A stretch of DNA of 21,682 nucleotides from positions 1 through 21,682 of the forward strand of contig DGTW01000373.1 in assembly GCA_002393835.1 (NCBI GenBank), in the 5' to 3' direction. The DNA is from Treponema sp. UBA4326 (GTDB lineage: Bacteria > Spirochaetota > Spirochaetia > Treponematales > Treponemataceae). The notes below the pieces were generated by a model. That model was not told where the DNA came from. It did not search any database and saw nothing but the letters and a program-made list of their open reading frames with translations. This document shows, in pieces, positions 1 through 7,651 of this stretch. Made by a program: the position numbers and the translations under genes. Within the stretch, counting starts at the first letter, position 1, and every line of letters begins with the position of its first letter.

Positions 1-1018
1 GAACGCTTGCCGGGAAGTCAGTGACAACCTTTCCATCGATTTCATATGCGATACAGGCTTCGATTTCGTCGAATGTGTCGTAAATGTCGAGGTGAGTGAG
101 AACCAAAGAATCGATTGAGTTTGTGATGCAGGCATAGCGGAGAGCAACCAGGTCAAGATAACCACAGCGGCGGGCACGGCCTGTTGTTACGCCATATTCA
201 CGGCCAGTTTTGCGGACATATTCGCAAAGCTCGCCTTCGCTTTCGTTGTTGAACTCTGTTGGCATCGGGCCGTTTCCGACTCGTGTCTGATATGCCTTGA
301 AAACGCCGAGGATTTTGTCCAGGTCTTTTGGACCGATACCACAGCCTGTTGCAGCGCCTGCTGAACATGAAGCTCCTGATGAAACATAAGGATATGTTCC
401 TGAGTCGATGTCCAGCATTGCACCCTGAGCACCCTCAAAGAGAATGTTCTCGTTGCGGTATTCGTACATTTTTGCCGTCAAATCGACGCGCATTTCGATA
501 AGCTTGTCTTTGTATTTGTTGAGATATTCGAGGTTTTCGCCCTCAAACTCTGCCATTTTCTCCGGCCAGTCCAAGTCTGCAAGACGGAGACCATCGCGAT
601 GAGCCTTTTCTGAATATGCGATGCCGATTCCGCGGCCAGTTGTGCCGATTGGGCGTTTGCGGCTTGCGTCGCGGTCTTTATCCATCTGTCGGTAGCCCGG
701 AAGAATGATGTGGGCACGGTCAGAAATGAAAACCCGGCCTTCCCAGTCGATTCCGTTGTCTTTGAGCATCTGAAGCTCGTTGAAAAGTGCCTCCGGGTCG
801 ATAACCATACCGGCTCCGAGGAAAACTGATTTGTTCGGGTAAAGGATTCCAGACGGAACCTGATGAAGAGCAAACTGTTTGCCATCTACAACGATTGTGT
901 GACCTGCGTTCGGACCGCCTGCATAGCGGACGACATATTTAGCGTCTTCTGCCAGGTAATCAACAATCTTTCCTTTTCCTTCGTCGCCCCACTGAGCACC
1001 GATTACAACGACCTTCAT
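1..1018 (-). CDS. purA: Adenylosuccinate synthetase, C-terminus cut by the window edge
   Basis: Cytosolic enzyme of AMP synthesis: joins IMP and aspartate using GTP to give adenylosuccinate. About 339 residues are visible from the ATG at 1018; the family is usually about 425-430 long, so roughly 85-90 C-terminal residues lie beyond base 1. Visible signatures, in order, are the N-terminal QWGDEGKGK P-loop (residues 9-17, with the catalytic Asp at 12), PNAGHT with the catalytic His at 40, RPIGTTGRGIG, LFEGAQGAMLDID, and the TTGRARRCGYLD substrate loop. The frame is open and unbroken to the edge. A GGGGG stretch 5-9 bases upstream serves as the ribosome binding site, and a strong promoter lies at 1069-1097, so the gene has its own transcription start. 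Identity is not in doubt. Confidence 0.97.
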   Translation of the reverse strand, partial: MKVVVIGAQWGDEGKGKIVDYLAEDAKYVVRYAGGPNAGHTIVVDGKQFALHQVPSGILYPNKSVFLGAGMVIDPEALFNELQMLKDNGIDWEGRVFISDRAHIILPGYRQMDKDRDASRKRPIGTTGRGIGIAYSEKAHRDGLRLADLDWPEKMAEFEGENLEYLNKYKDKLIEMRVDLTAKMYEYRNENILFEGAQGAMLDIDSGTYPYVSSGASCSAGAATGCGIGPKDLDKILGVFKAYQTRVGNGPMPTEFNNESEGELCEYVRKTGREYGVTTGRARRCGYLDLVALRYACITNSIDSLVLTHLDIYDTFDEIEACIAYEIDGKVVTDFPASV

Positions 1019-1068
1019 AAAAGCCCCCAAAATGGATTAGTCTGTGTAATTTTCACACAAACGAAAAA

Positions 1069-1097
1069 ATTATATCACAATTCGGGGGCTGTTTCAA
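1069..1097 (-). promoter_or_regulatory. Sigma-70-type promoter of purA
   Basis: Read on the minus strand, there is TTGAAA (1097-1092), a 17-base spacer, then the extended -10 TGATATAAT (1077-1069). This is close to the consensus in sequence and spacing. Start would be near 1062, giving a leader of about 45 bases. A small inverted repeat (TGTGT/ACACA, 1043-1059) would lie at the very 5' end of the transcript. Confidence 0.8.
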
Positions 1098-1113
1098 TGT
1101 ATGCTTTTTAGAG

Positions 1114-1806
1114 TTACTTTTCAGTTTTGAAAATAATGGAAGTAATTGCTAATGTTCCCAAAGGTTTTTTTTCATCTTTTTTGTAGTTCTTTGAAAAATA
1201 AATTCGTGCGGATATAGACTCTTCAGAAATCGGAACCTTTAAGGTATGTTCGTCACCTCCGTTTGAATTCACAAAATCAATATTATGAACTTCACCTAGC
1301 CGTTCGCCATTTTGATTATAAACCGCAAGCTGCTGATTATCAGATGTTTTTGACTTATCTTTAACATTTAAAATATGATATACAACGGTCAGCGTTCCTT
1401 TTCCAGCAACAGGAACTTCAATATATGAGAATGCTTCATTTTCTAATTCTGGAGCTTTTTCGCTTAAATCACGTCTTAGTCCGGAGCCAAGCCAGCTTAA
1501 ATATATTGTTTTAAAATTATGGAAGAAAAAACCAAAATCGCTGTGTTTTTCAGAAGTATGCAAAACTACATCTTTTAATTTTGTATCTCCAGTTTGAATA
1601 TATTTCGCACCTTGACCACCAGCGAGTTTTTCCAAAGAGGTAGATTGTTTTTCTCCAATGGCAGAATCATAAAATTCGATACCTTGTTCTTTCAAGTTTT
1701 TGAAAATCAAATTTTCAAAGGAGTAAGTTCTTTTCTCAGCAAAAATATTTCCCCCTGTAACCGACAGTCCCATTATAGTCAAAAATACCAATATCAATTT
1801 TTTCAC
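1114..1806 (-). CDS. Exported protein of unknown function, possible beta-sandwich
   Basis: I do not recognise a family. The protein has a classical signal peptide (Met-Lys-Lys, a hydrophobic stretch LILVFLTIMGL, cleavage probably near the Ala of NIFA-E) and a mature part of about 205 residues. The C-terminal half alternates short hydrophobic strands with polar turns (IEVPVAGKGTLTVVYHIL, LAVYNQNG, TLKVPISEESISARIYFS, TLAITSIIF). This resembles the carbohydrate-binding-like beta domains often seen in treponemal polysaccharide-degrading proteins; the resemblance is inference. Two GTG starts are possible: 1818, and 1806, which I prefer because AGGA lies 5 bases upstream and the protein then begins MKKL. 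It sits downstream of the acetylesterase on the same strand, but a terminator hairpin (1831-1863) separates them by only about 25-30 bases. Confidence 0.7.
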   Translation of the reverse strand: MKKLILVFLTIMGLSVTGGNIFAEKRTYSFENLIFKNLKEQGIEFYDSAIGEKQSTSLEKLAGGQGAKYIQTGDTKLKDVVLHTSEKHSDFGFFFHNFKTIYLSWLGSGLRRDLSEKAPELENEAFSYIEVPVAGKGTLTVVYHILNVKDKSKTSDNQQLAVYNQNGERLGEVHNIDFVNSNGGDEHTLKVPISEESISARIYFSKNYKKDEKKPLGTLAITSIIFKTEK

Positions 1807-1830
1807 ATTTTTCCTCACTAATTAAGCCTT

Positions 1831-1863
1831 AAAAAAATCCCCCACAGCACCATGCGTGAGGGA
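1831..1863 (-). terminator. Rho-independent terminator after the acetylesterase gene
   Basis: On the minus strand TCCCTCAC pairs with GTGGGGGA (all 8 pairs, one being G-U). GCA/TGC extends the stem inward past one bulged T, and seven T follow directly. It ends transcription from the CE12 gene and lies immediately upstream of the 1114-1806 gene. Only about 12 bases separate the T-run from the earlier GTG. Confidence 0.8.
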
Positions 1864-1966
1864 TTGGAACACCGCCGAAGGCGTACCGCAAAGCGGTATG
1901 GAGCGTCAGCGGAAGTGTGGAAAGCCCGACCGCCTTTAGGCGGTGGCGCCCAGAAATTCAATAAAA
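1864..1966. repeat. GC-rich palindromic intergenic element with several hairpins
   Basis: A stretch of about 100 bases without a gene, far richer in G+C than the flanking sequence. It consists of successive short hairpins: CGCC-GAA-GGCG near 1873, ACCGC-AAA-GCGGT near 1884, and ACCGCC-TTTA-GGCGGT near 1930, followed by GGCGCC. The style matches dispersed REP-like elements of treponemes; copies elsewhere in the genome cannot be tested here. It lies in the 3' untranslated part of the acetylesterase transcript, just before the terminator. Confidence 0.55.
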
Positions 1967-3664
1967 TTATGCGTTCTTCTTCTTTTTGAGAACCAGTCCA
2001 GTACAGCAGGCTGCAGCGACAACAACAACCACGATGACAATGAGTGGGAGTTTTGAGCCGCCAGCTGATGAACCGGCACCGTCATAGTCAAGAACGATGT
2101 TTGTGAACTCAACATAAGCGTTTCGGCAAGTGAAAAGACCAACATACATGTTGTCTTTGTCATATTCTGCGAGATTTGGAGAATATGTTACAGGCTCTTC
2201 CTTTCCGTATTTGACTGTGAATTCAGCACCTTTTTTGACGATTGAAAGGTCTACAACAGTGTCTTTTGCAGGAACTGATTCAACTACATGTGGGTTTTCG
2301 TTCAATACAGTGTCGATTCGGGCAAAACCTGCAGTCCATTCTTCATTTTTGATTTTGAGAGGAGCAGCCGCAACATAGTTGCTGTTGATTCCGGCAATGC
2401 TGTCATCAATGATAACATTGTCGCGAGCCATAAGACCGAATGAAACCTGATTGTTTGACTTAACATTAAGAACTTTTGCGGTAGCTTTGAGAGTGAAGTC
2501 TTTGTCGATTGGCAATTTCTGGAAGTAGAACAAGATTCCGTCTTCTGAAGAAGCGATTTTACCAGTGTCTTTTCCACCGTTCTTTTCGCCAGAATGCATG
2601 ATTACGCCGGTGTCGGTCTCTTCGATTTCGTAAAGTTTAGGATCGGCGGCCTTTCCTGCACCACCAATGTTACCAAATGCAGAACCCCACCATGGCTCTT
2701 TTGTGGTGAAGATTGAGCTTTTCTCTGTTGGAGCGCCATAACCAGGCTCTACATAATCAGGGTTTTTGAGAGCATTGAGGTCATATTTTGGCTCAGGAAG
2801 AGTTGCAACAAGGAATGATTTGAAGTTTGCGTCTTTCGAAGCAATGTCCTCAACGAGCATTTTTGCGACTACTGCTGCACCATAAGCATTCAAGTGAGTT
2901 GTATCGAGTGAAGCGGCTTTTGAGCCAGTCATTGCGTGAAGTTTTGTAGCTTCTTCACCAAGTTTTTCGTAGAGGGCCTTTGTGTTAGCTGTCTGGTCTG
3001 CGACAACGATGTTGAGTTCTTTTCCGAGGTCACGGATGGCTTCCGGATAGTCACCGCCCGGGAATTTGTCGTCGCCAGTAGTGATGTGAACTACAGAACC
3101 TGAATATTCACCTTTTGGGCTGTATCGAACGATTGGAGTTGCAAGAATTGGTGTTGCACCGGCATCCTGAGCAAGTTTGACATAGTTGACATAGAGTGAG
3201 TTCATGAATGAGCCAGCATCGTCTTTGCCCATGTTTGGGTCTGTGTAGCGCTCTGTCTCCAGCTTTTCGTCATTGTGACCGAAAGCAATGATGAGGTAGT
3301 CGCCTTTGCGGATGTTTGCTTTGAGAAGCTCATAGTTCTTTGCTGAGCCTGGATCAGAAATAAAGCTGATTGAAGAACGGCCACTTACAGCAAGATTTAC
3401 GACTTCGGCTTTTGCAGGATCGAGATAATCCTGAAGTTTTGTACCGAATCCGTAGCGCGGAATATAGTAAGGATCGTTGAAAGGTGAAGCTGTTGAGTCA
3501 CCAACAACAAAGATTCGTGAAAGACCGCTTGCGTCTGGCACGGCGATGTCTTTTGCTACGACTGCTTCTGTTTTTTCAAGTTTTGCTGTGGCAGCATCCT
3601 GAGCAAAAACAGAAAGTGAAAGACTTGCCAACAAAGCAAGACTTGCAGCTAAAAATTTTTTCAT
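1967..3664 (-). CDS. Secreted SGNH/GDSL esterase, CE12-type pectin or rhamnogalacturonan acetylesterase, with C-terminal anchor
   Basis: Removes acetyl groups from pectic polysaccharides (known role of the CE12 type; exact substrate inferred). Residues 1-21 are a signal peptide. Residues about 48-275 form the SGNH domain: GDSTAS (nucleophile Ser57), NLAVSGRSS (Gly95), GHND (Asn131) and DTTHLNAYGA (Asp254, His257). Residues about 320-525 form a second, probably beta-sandwich domain of unassigned family. The end is unusual: Gly-Gly at 535-536, a hydrophobic segment at about 539-559 with two Cys (553, 554), then four Lys and Asn-Ala. This would hold the protein in a membrane or act as a sorting tail. 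AGGAG precedes the ATG by 7 bases. The divergent neighbour is a pectate lyase, which supports a pectin role. Confidence 0.88.
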   Translation of the reverse strand: MKKFLAASLALLASLSLSVFAQDAATAKLEKTEAVVAKDIAVPDASGLSRIFVVGDSTASPFNDPYYIPRYGFGTKLQDYLDPAKAEVVNLAVSGRSSISFISDPGSAKNYELLKANIRKGDYLIIAFGHNDEKLETERYTDPNMGKDDAGSFMNSLYVNYVKLAQDAGATPILATPIVRYSPKGEYSGSVVHITTGDDKFPGGDYPEAIRDLGKELNIVVADQTANTKALYEKLGEEATKLHAMTGSKAASLDTTHLNAYGAAVVAKMLVEDIASKDANFKSFLVATLPEPKYDLNALKNPDYVEPGYGAPTEKSSIFTTKEPWWGSAFGNIGGAGKAADPKLYEIEETDTGVIMHSGEKNGGKDTGKIASSEDGILFYFQKLPIDKDFTLKATAKVLNVKSNNQVSFGLMARDNVIIDDSIAGINSNYVAAAPLKIKNEEWTAGFARIDTVLNENPHVVESVPAKDTVVDLSIVKKGAEFTVKYGKEEPVTYSPNLAEYDKDNMYVGLFTCRNAYVEFTNIVLDYDGAGSSAGGSKLPLIVIVVVVVAAACCTGLVLKKKKNA

Positions 3665-3694
3665 TTTTTTCTCCTGACTTAGAAATATTAGTCA

Positions 3695-3723
3695 ATTATA
3701 AAACTATTGGCTCAAAGATTAAA
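3695..3723 (-). promoter_or_regulatory. Probable promoter of the acetylesterase gene
   Basis: On the minus strand a perfect TATAAT (3700-3695) is preceded, with a 17-base spacer, by the weak -35 TTTAAT (3723-3718). The leader would be about 25 bases and includes the AGGAG site. The -35 match is poor, so the call rests mainly on the -10. Confidence 0.5.
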
Positions 3724-3752
3724 GAGAATTTTGCTTTTCTATTGAAGAAAAC

Positions 3753-3782
3753 TCGACAATTTCTGCTTTAAAATGATAGAAT
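3753..3782 (+). promoter_or_regulatory. Probable promoter of the pectate lyase gene
   Basis: TCGACA (3753-3758), an 18-base spacer, then the extended -10 TGATAGAAT (3774-3782). Transcription would start near 3789, just before the 12-bp inverted repeat. It diverges from the acetylesterase promoter, with about 53 bases between the two elements. Confidence 0.55.
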
Positions 3783-3790
3783 ATAACGAT

Positions 3791-3820
3791 ATTTTCCTAA
3801 AAGTTAAATTTTAGGAAAAT
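3791..3820 (+). promoter_or_regulatory. Perfect 12-bp inverted repeat in the pectate lyase leader
   Basis: ATTTTCCTAAAA (3791-3802), loop GTTAAA, then the exact complement TTTTAGGAAAAT (3809-3820). It lies 8 bases after the predicted -10 and 27 bases before the Shine-Dalgarno. It could be an operator for a carbohydrate-responsive regulator or a 5'-terminal stem that stabilises the mRNA. It is A/T-rich and has no T-run after it, so it is not a standard terminator. Confidence 0.6.
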
Positions 3821-3859
3821 TCATACATTTCAAAACAAAAAACTATAAAAGGAGATTTT

Positions 3860-5881
3860 ATGAAAAAAATTAAAAAATATGTGGGGCTATTTGCAGCCCT
3901 TGCATTTGTCTTCGGCACTACGGCTTGTTCAAACGATGCCAGTGATTCTTCAGGCTCAAAAACAGAAAGCGAACCTAACACAAGTGAAAAAGAATCAAAC
4001 ACAGATGGAACAACCACGCTTAAAATTCAGGAAGGCGGAACTGGGTTTGTGAGTTCGACTTTTTCAAAAAGTACAGACTTTCCAGGTTATTCCGGTTCAG
4101 GTTATTTGGATGGTGGTACAATAGCAAATGGAACTATCGTTTATACAGTTTCTGCTAAAAACGATATTACAGATGCAAAAATTGCAATTCATTACTTAGC
4201 TACAGAGATAATTCGCAGAAGAGCGGCGTTGGTTTCTGTAAACGGAGAGGTCTTAAATGAAAGTGCCCCTCTTCAAATGACCACCGATGTGAAAGTAAAA
4301 AAAGATAGGTGTACTTCTGACAACTGGAAAGATACAACATACCTTGAAAACGTTTCCCTTAAAAAAGGTTCAAACTCTATTATTATCACAGGTTCGCCAA
4401 GCTGGACTTTTACTGCTTCAGACGGAACCACAACTGCCGTTACAGATGCAAATTGTTATCTTAATTATGTTGATTATCTCATTGTAATCGGCAAAGGAAT
4501 CGACTACGGAACAGACACCACAAAGTATGTGTCGCTCTCTTACGCTTCTGAAAACGAAACCGCTGGTTCTGTTGAAAGTTCTGTAACAGAAACAAATGTT
4601 GCAGAAGGAACTTCTGTTACATTCAATGCTAAACCAAACGACGGCTGGAAATTCGAGTGCTGGTCTGATGGTACTACAACAAATCCTTATACAAAGACAA
4701 TTTCTGAAAGCACAAATCTTTTCGCACATTTTATTCCAGAAGGATATACCGCTTCAGGTGACTTGGTTGGATATGCAACCCTCACAGCAGACAATGCGAA
4801 TGCTAAATACACAATCTCTGGCGGTGCAGGAGCAACAGAAGCAAACAAAGTCACAATCTCAACATACGAACAGCTTACATCAACATACAAAACTTTGCTT
4901 TCTTCTGACACACCTGCAATCATCACAATCAGCGGAACAATAGACACATCTTCTCAGGCAAATCCTCTTTTAAGCGTAAAAGTTGATGTTGGGTCAAATA
5001 AAACAATTTACGGTGACGCTACAAATCAGGGGCGTTTGAGAAATATTGAATTTGTAGTTGGTGGCGAAAATGTAATTATCCGTAACATGGTATTCGGCGA
5101 AGTTATCAGCTGGGACGGATATACAAAGAGCGGTGCAGATGATGCTCTCTCTTTGAACGCCGCAACTCATGTCTGGGTTGACCACTGTGAATTCCAGTCT
5201 CACTTAACTCCACAGGATTTGAACGGAAACGCAATCACTTCTGGTCATAACTACTATGCAAAAGATACATCCGCTGACGGTATCACAAAATGGAAGAAAG
5301 ATTTCTATGATGGACTTCTCGATATCAAAAACGGCTCAACATGGATTACAATTTCAAACTGCTACTTCCACGACCATTACAAGGCTTGTCTTTGCTCTTC
5401 GGGAGACTCTGCTCCAAACAAAAACACAACGACTGGTGCAACAGATAGCGATATGCGAATTACTTTCGTGAACAACTACTGGAAAAATATCAATGCCCGA
5501 CAGCCGCTCTTCCGTTGGGGAAAAGCACATATCTTTAACAGCTATTTTGTTTCTGAAACAACTTCGACTGAAATGTATAAAGATTCTAATGTTCAGTCAA
5601 CAGGTATTAACTGCCGTGCTGGAAGTGAAATCTACATTGATTATAATACATTCGAAAATTTGAAAACTCCAATCGGATACTACAACAACGATGATGCAAC
5701 AAGTACTGGATATTGGGTAAACAAGGACAATACTTTCACAAGTTGTACAAATCCGGTCGGAGCTTCAGCAACATCGTATGTTCCGCCATATTCTTGGACT
5801 CCAAAATCAGCAGACGACGCTAAAACTTACGTTCAGGAAAATGCCGGCGTAGGTAAACTTTCGGCAAGCGATTTGAACTAA
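3860..5881 (+). CDS. Lipoprotein pectate lyase, PL1 family, with N-terminal accessory domains
   Basis: Cleaves polygalacturonan by calcium-dependent beta-elimination at the cell surface. Residues 1-22 are a lipoprotein signal with lipobox TTA-Cys23, followed by a Ser/Asp/Thr/Glu linker. Residues about 50-215 look like a CBM35/CBM6-type galactose-binding-like domain. Residues about 222-295 are a divergent InlB B-repeat-like module (Gly-Trp-Lys-Phe-Glu-Cys-Trp core). Residues about 300-650 are the PL1 beta-helix: VWVDHC (438-443), DGLLDIKNG with Asp484 and Asp488 as likely calcium ligands, SNCYFHDHYKACL, and RQPLFRWGK (547-555), in which Arg552 matches the catalytic Arg of the RxPxxR motif. AAAAGGAG lies 5 bases before the ATG. 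It is divergent from the acetylesterase, forming a pectin-degrading pair. Confidence 0.93.
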   Translation: MKKIKKYVGLFAALAFVFGTTACSNDASDSSGSKTESEPNTSEKESNTDGTTTLKIQEGGTGFVSSTFSKSTDFPGYSGSGYLDGGTIANGTIVYTVSAKNDITDAKIAIHYLATEIIRRRAALVSVNGEVLNESAPLQMTTDVKVKKDRCTSDNWKDTTYLENVSLKKGSNSIIITGSPSWTFTASDGTTTAVTDANCYLNYVDYLIVIGKGIDYGTDTTKYVSLSYASENETAGSVESSVTETNVAEGTSVTFNAKPNDGWKFECWSDGTTTNPYTKTISESTNLFAHFIPEGYTASGDLVGYATLTADNANAKYTISGGAGATEANKVTISTYEQLTSTYKTLLSSDTPAIITISGTIDTSSQANPLLSVKVDVGSNKTIYGDATNQGRLRNIEFVVGGENVIIRNMVFGEVISWDGYTKSGADDALSLNAATHVWVDHCEFQSHLTPQDLNGNAITSGHNYYAKDTSADGITKWKKDFYDGLLDIKNGSTWITISNCYFHDHYKACLCSSGDSAPNKNTTTGATDSDMRITFVNNYWKNINARQPLFRWGKAHIFNSYFVSETTSTEMYKDSNVQSTGINCRAGSEIYIDYNTFENLKTPIGYYNNDDATSTGYWVNKDNTFTSCTNPVGASATSYVPPYSWTPKSADDAKTYVQENAGVGKLSASDLN

Positions 5882-5964
5882 CCCACAGGGGGCGTTGCGG
5901 GGGTGTCCCCCGCAGAGAGGGGTGGCGGACAACGAAGTGTACGCCAGGGGAGAGTCTTCTCCCC
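5882..5964. repeat. GC-rich palindromic intergenic element
   Basis: This begins directly after the pectate lyase stop and is strikingly G/C-rich. Components are a perfect 8-bp stem TGCGGGGG-TGT-CCCCCGCA (5896-5914), TGGCG paired with CGCCA further on, and GGGGAGA-GTCT-TCTCCCC (5947-5964). The composition and nested hairpins resemble dispersed treponemal intergenic repeats. It is not a direct copy of the element at 1864-1966, although both contain a GAAGTGT core between GC arms. Confidence 0.5.
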
Positions 5965-5969
5965 ATTTT
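5947..5969 (+). terminator. Likely terminator of the pectate lyase gene
   Basis: A perfect 7-bp stem, GGGGAGA/TCTCCCC with a four-base loop, is followed by ATTTTC. The T-run is short, so termination may be partial. It separates the lyase from the symporter gene. Confidence 0.5.
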
Positions 5970-5990
5970 CCTGACTTACGGTCCTGCCCC

Positions 5991-6019
5991 TTTAAATCTT
6001 TTCTTCTTTCCTCTAAAAT
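5991..6019 (+). promoter_or_regulatory. Possible promoter of the PutP-type symporter gene
   Basis: TTTAAA (5991-5996), a 17-base spacer, and TAAAAT (6014-6019) sit between the hairpin element and the symporter start. Both hexamers match only partly, in a T/C-rich stretch. The call rests on spacing and position. Confidence 0.4.
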
Positions 6020-6054
6020 CTTTCCCATCAACAAATTAAAAAAGGAGAATCAAA

Positions 6055-7623
6055 ATGGATTCTGTAATGATTGCAAAAATCGCAGCATTCGTGCTTTACC
6101 TGGGCTTTATGATTTACATCGGCCTTCGTAATGCCAACAAAAACAACAGCTCGTCGGACTTCTTCCTTGGCGGGCGAAAAGTCGGGCCCTGGGTCACGGC
6201 TCTCTCTGCAGAGGCTTCGGATTCTTCTGCATGGCTTTTGATGGGTCTTCCTGGCTTGTGCTACCTGGGTGGCGTAAAAGAGACTTTCTGGACTGCCCTT
6301 GGCCTTATCGTGGGAACTTACCTCAACTGGCTTTTTGTTGCAAAACCTTTGCGCAAATGCTCTATTTCTTTCGGTGACTCAATCACAATCCCGGAATTCT
6401 TCTCTAACCGTTTCAACGACAAATCACACATCCTTTCAATCGTTTCGGTCGTTCTGATTGTCTTCTTCTTCACAATCTACACTGCTTCGGGCTTCGTTGC
6501 CTGTGCAAAGCTCTTCAATTCGGTTTTCGGCCTCCCCTACCATGCTGGCCTTGCAATCGGCCTCGTTGTAATTTTGTGCTACACAATCACCGGTGGTTAC
6601 ACGGCTGTCTGTACCACTGACTTCGTTCAGGGAACATTGATTTTCGTGGCTTTCGTCATTTCTGCTGCAGTCGCTGTTTTCGCTTTGGGCGGACCGGCTG
6701 AGGCAATCGCTCAGGTTCAGTCTTTCGATGCACGGGCACTTGCAAACGATTTTGGCGAGAATATCCGAAAGGCATTTGAAGGAAACGCTTCTTTCAAGGG
6801 AATGTCAATTATTTCTGCCCTTGCCTGGGGCCTTGGCTATTTCGGTATGCCTCACATCATCGTACGCTTCATGGGCATCCGCTCAAATGACGAGATTTCA
6901 AAAGCACGCCGAATCGGCACCGTCTGGATGGTCATTTCTTATGTCGGAACATTCATGATTGGTACAATGGGAACGGCTTATCTTTTGAAACACGGTATTC
7001 TTTTGGGAACCGGAAGCGAAGAAATCGTTGTCAACGGCGTAACTCAGTTTGGAGACGCTGAGACAGTCTTCAGTGCGACAATGCTCAAAATGTACCCGGC
7101 CTTCATCGGTGGAATCTTCCTCTGCGCAATTCTGGCCGCTTCAATGTCTACAGCTGACTCTCAGCTTCTTGCGGCTTCAAGTGCCGTCGCTCAGGACATT
7201 TACAAGGGAATCATCAACAAAAATGCAGACGAAAAAACAGTTTTGAACGCAAGCCGCTTCATGGTTTTCCTTATCGCTCTGGTCGGTCTTTTGCTTTCCC
7301 TCAACCCAAATTCTTCAATATTCGGTCTCGTTTCTTACGCATGGGCTGGATTCGGCGCTACATTCGGACCTCTGGTTCTTATCGCCCTTTACTGGCGAAA
7401 AACGACCGCAAAAGGTGCGATTGCAGGTCTTATCACGGGATTCGTTGCCGTCATCTTGTGGCACAATATTCCGGCTTCTGTTCACCCGATTTTCGGCCTC
7501 TATGAAATCTTGCCGGGATTTGCAATTTGTCTTTTGTTCACTGTCGTAGTTTCACTTCTCGACAAAACTCAAGACGAAAAAATGCTCGCAACTTTCGATG
7601 CATATAAAAACATGGCTGACTAA
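6055..7623 (+). CDS. putP: Sodium/proline symporter of the SSS family
   Basis: Inner-membrane carrier that takes up proline with Na+. At 522 residues it has normal family length with about 13 hydrophobic segments. The signatures are GGRKVGPWVTALSAEASD followed by SSAWLLMGLPG in the first unwound helix (Asp56 aligns with the Na+-linked Asp of E. coli PutP), CYTITGGYTAV with TDFVQG, GMPHIIVRFM, and SMSTADSQLLAASS, whose Ser/Thr pair corresponds to the second Na+-contact region. AAGGAG lies 7 bases before the ATG. It is convergent with the ABC permease at a 28-bp gap. Its codon use is GC-richer than the 11092-14648 block. Proline as substrate is inferred from family similarity; a related solute is possible. 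Confidence 0.92.
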   Translation: MDSVMIAKIAAFVLYLGFMIYIGLRNANKNNSSSDFFLGGRKVGPWVTALSAEASDSSAWLLMGLPGLCYLGGVKETFWTALGLIVGTYLNWLFVAKPLRKCSISFGDSITIPEFFSNRFNDKSHILSIVSVVLIVFFFTIYTASGFVACAKLFNSVFGLPYHAGLAIGLVVILCYTITGGYTAVCTTDFVQGTLIFVAFVISAAVAVFALGGPAEAIAQVQSFDARALANDFGENIRKAFEGNASFKGMSIISALAWGLGYFGMPHIIVRFMGIRSNDEISKARRIGTVWMVISYVGTFMIGTMGTAYLLKHGILLGTGSEEIVVNGVTQFGDAETVFSATMLKMYPAFIGGIFLCAILAASMSTADSQLLAASSAVAQDIYKGIINKNADEKTVLNASRFMVFLIALVGLLLSLNPNSSIFGLVSYAWAGFGATFGPLVLIALYWRKTTAKGAIAGLITGFVAVILWHNIPASVHPIFGLYEILPGFAICLLFTVVVSLLDKTQDEKMLATFDAYKNMAD

Positions 7624-7651
7624 AAGTTTTTACCCTGCGGCTTTTGAATTT

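Noticed and set aside
7624..7651. Gap between putP and the convergent ABC permease, checked for a terminator
   Set aside because: No stem-loop with a T-run was found. T-rich stretches alone do not support a call.
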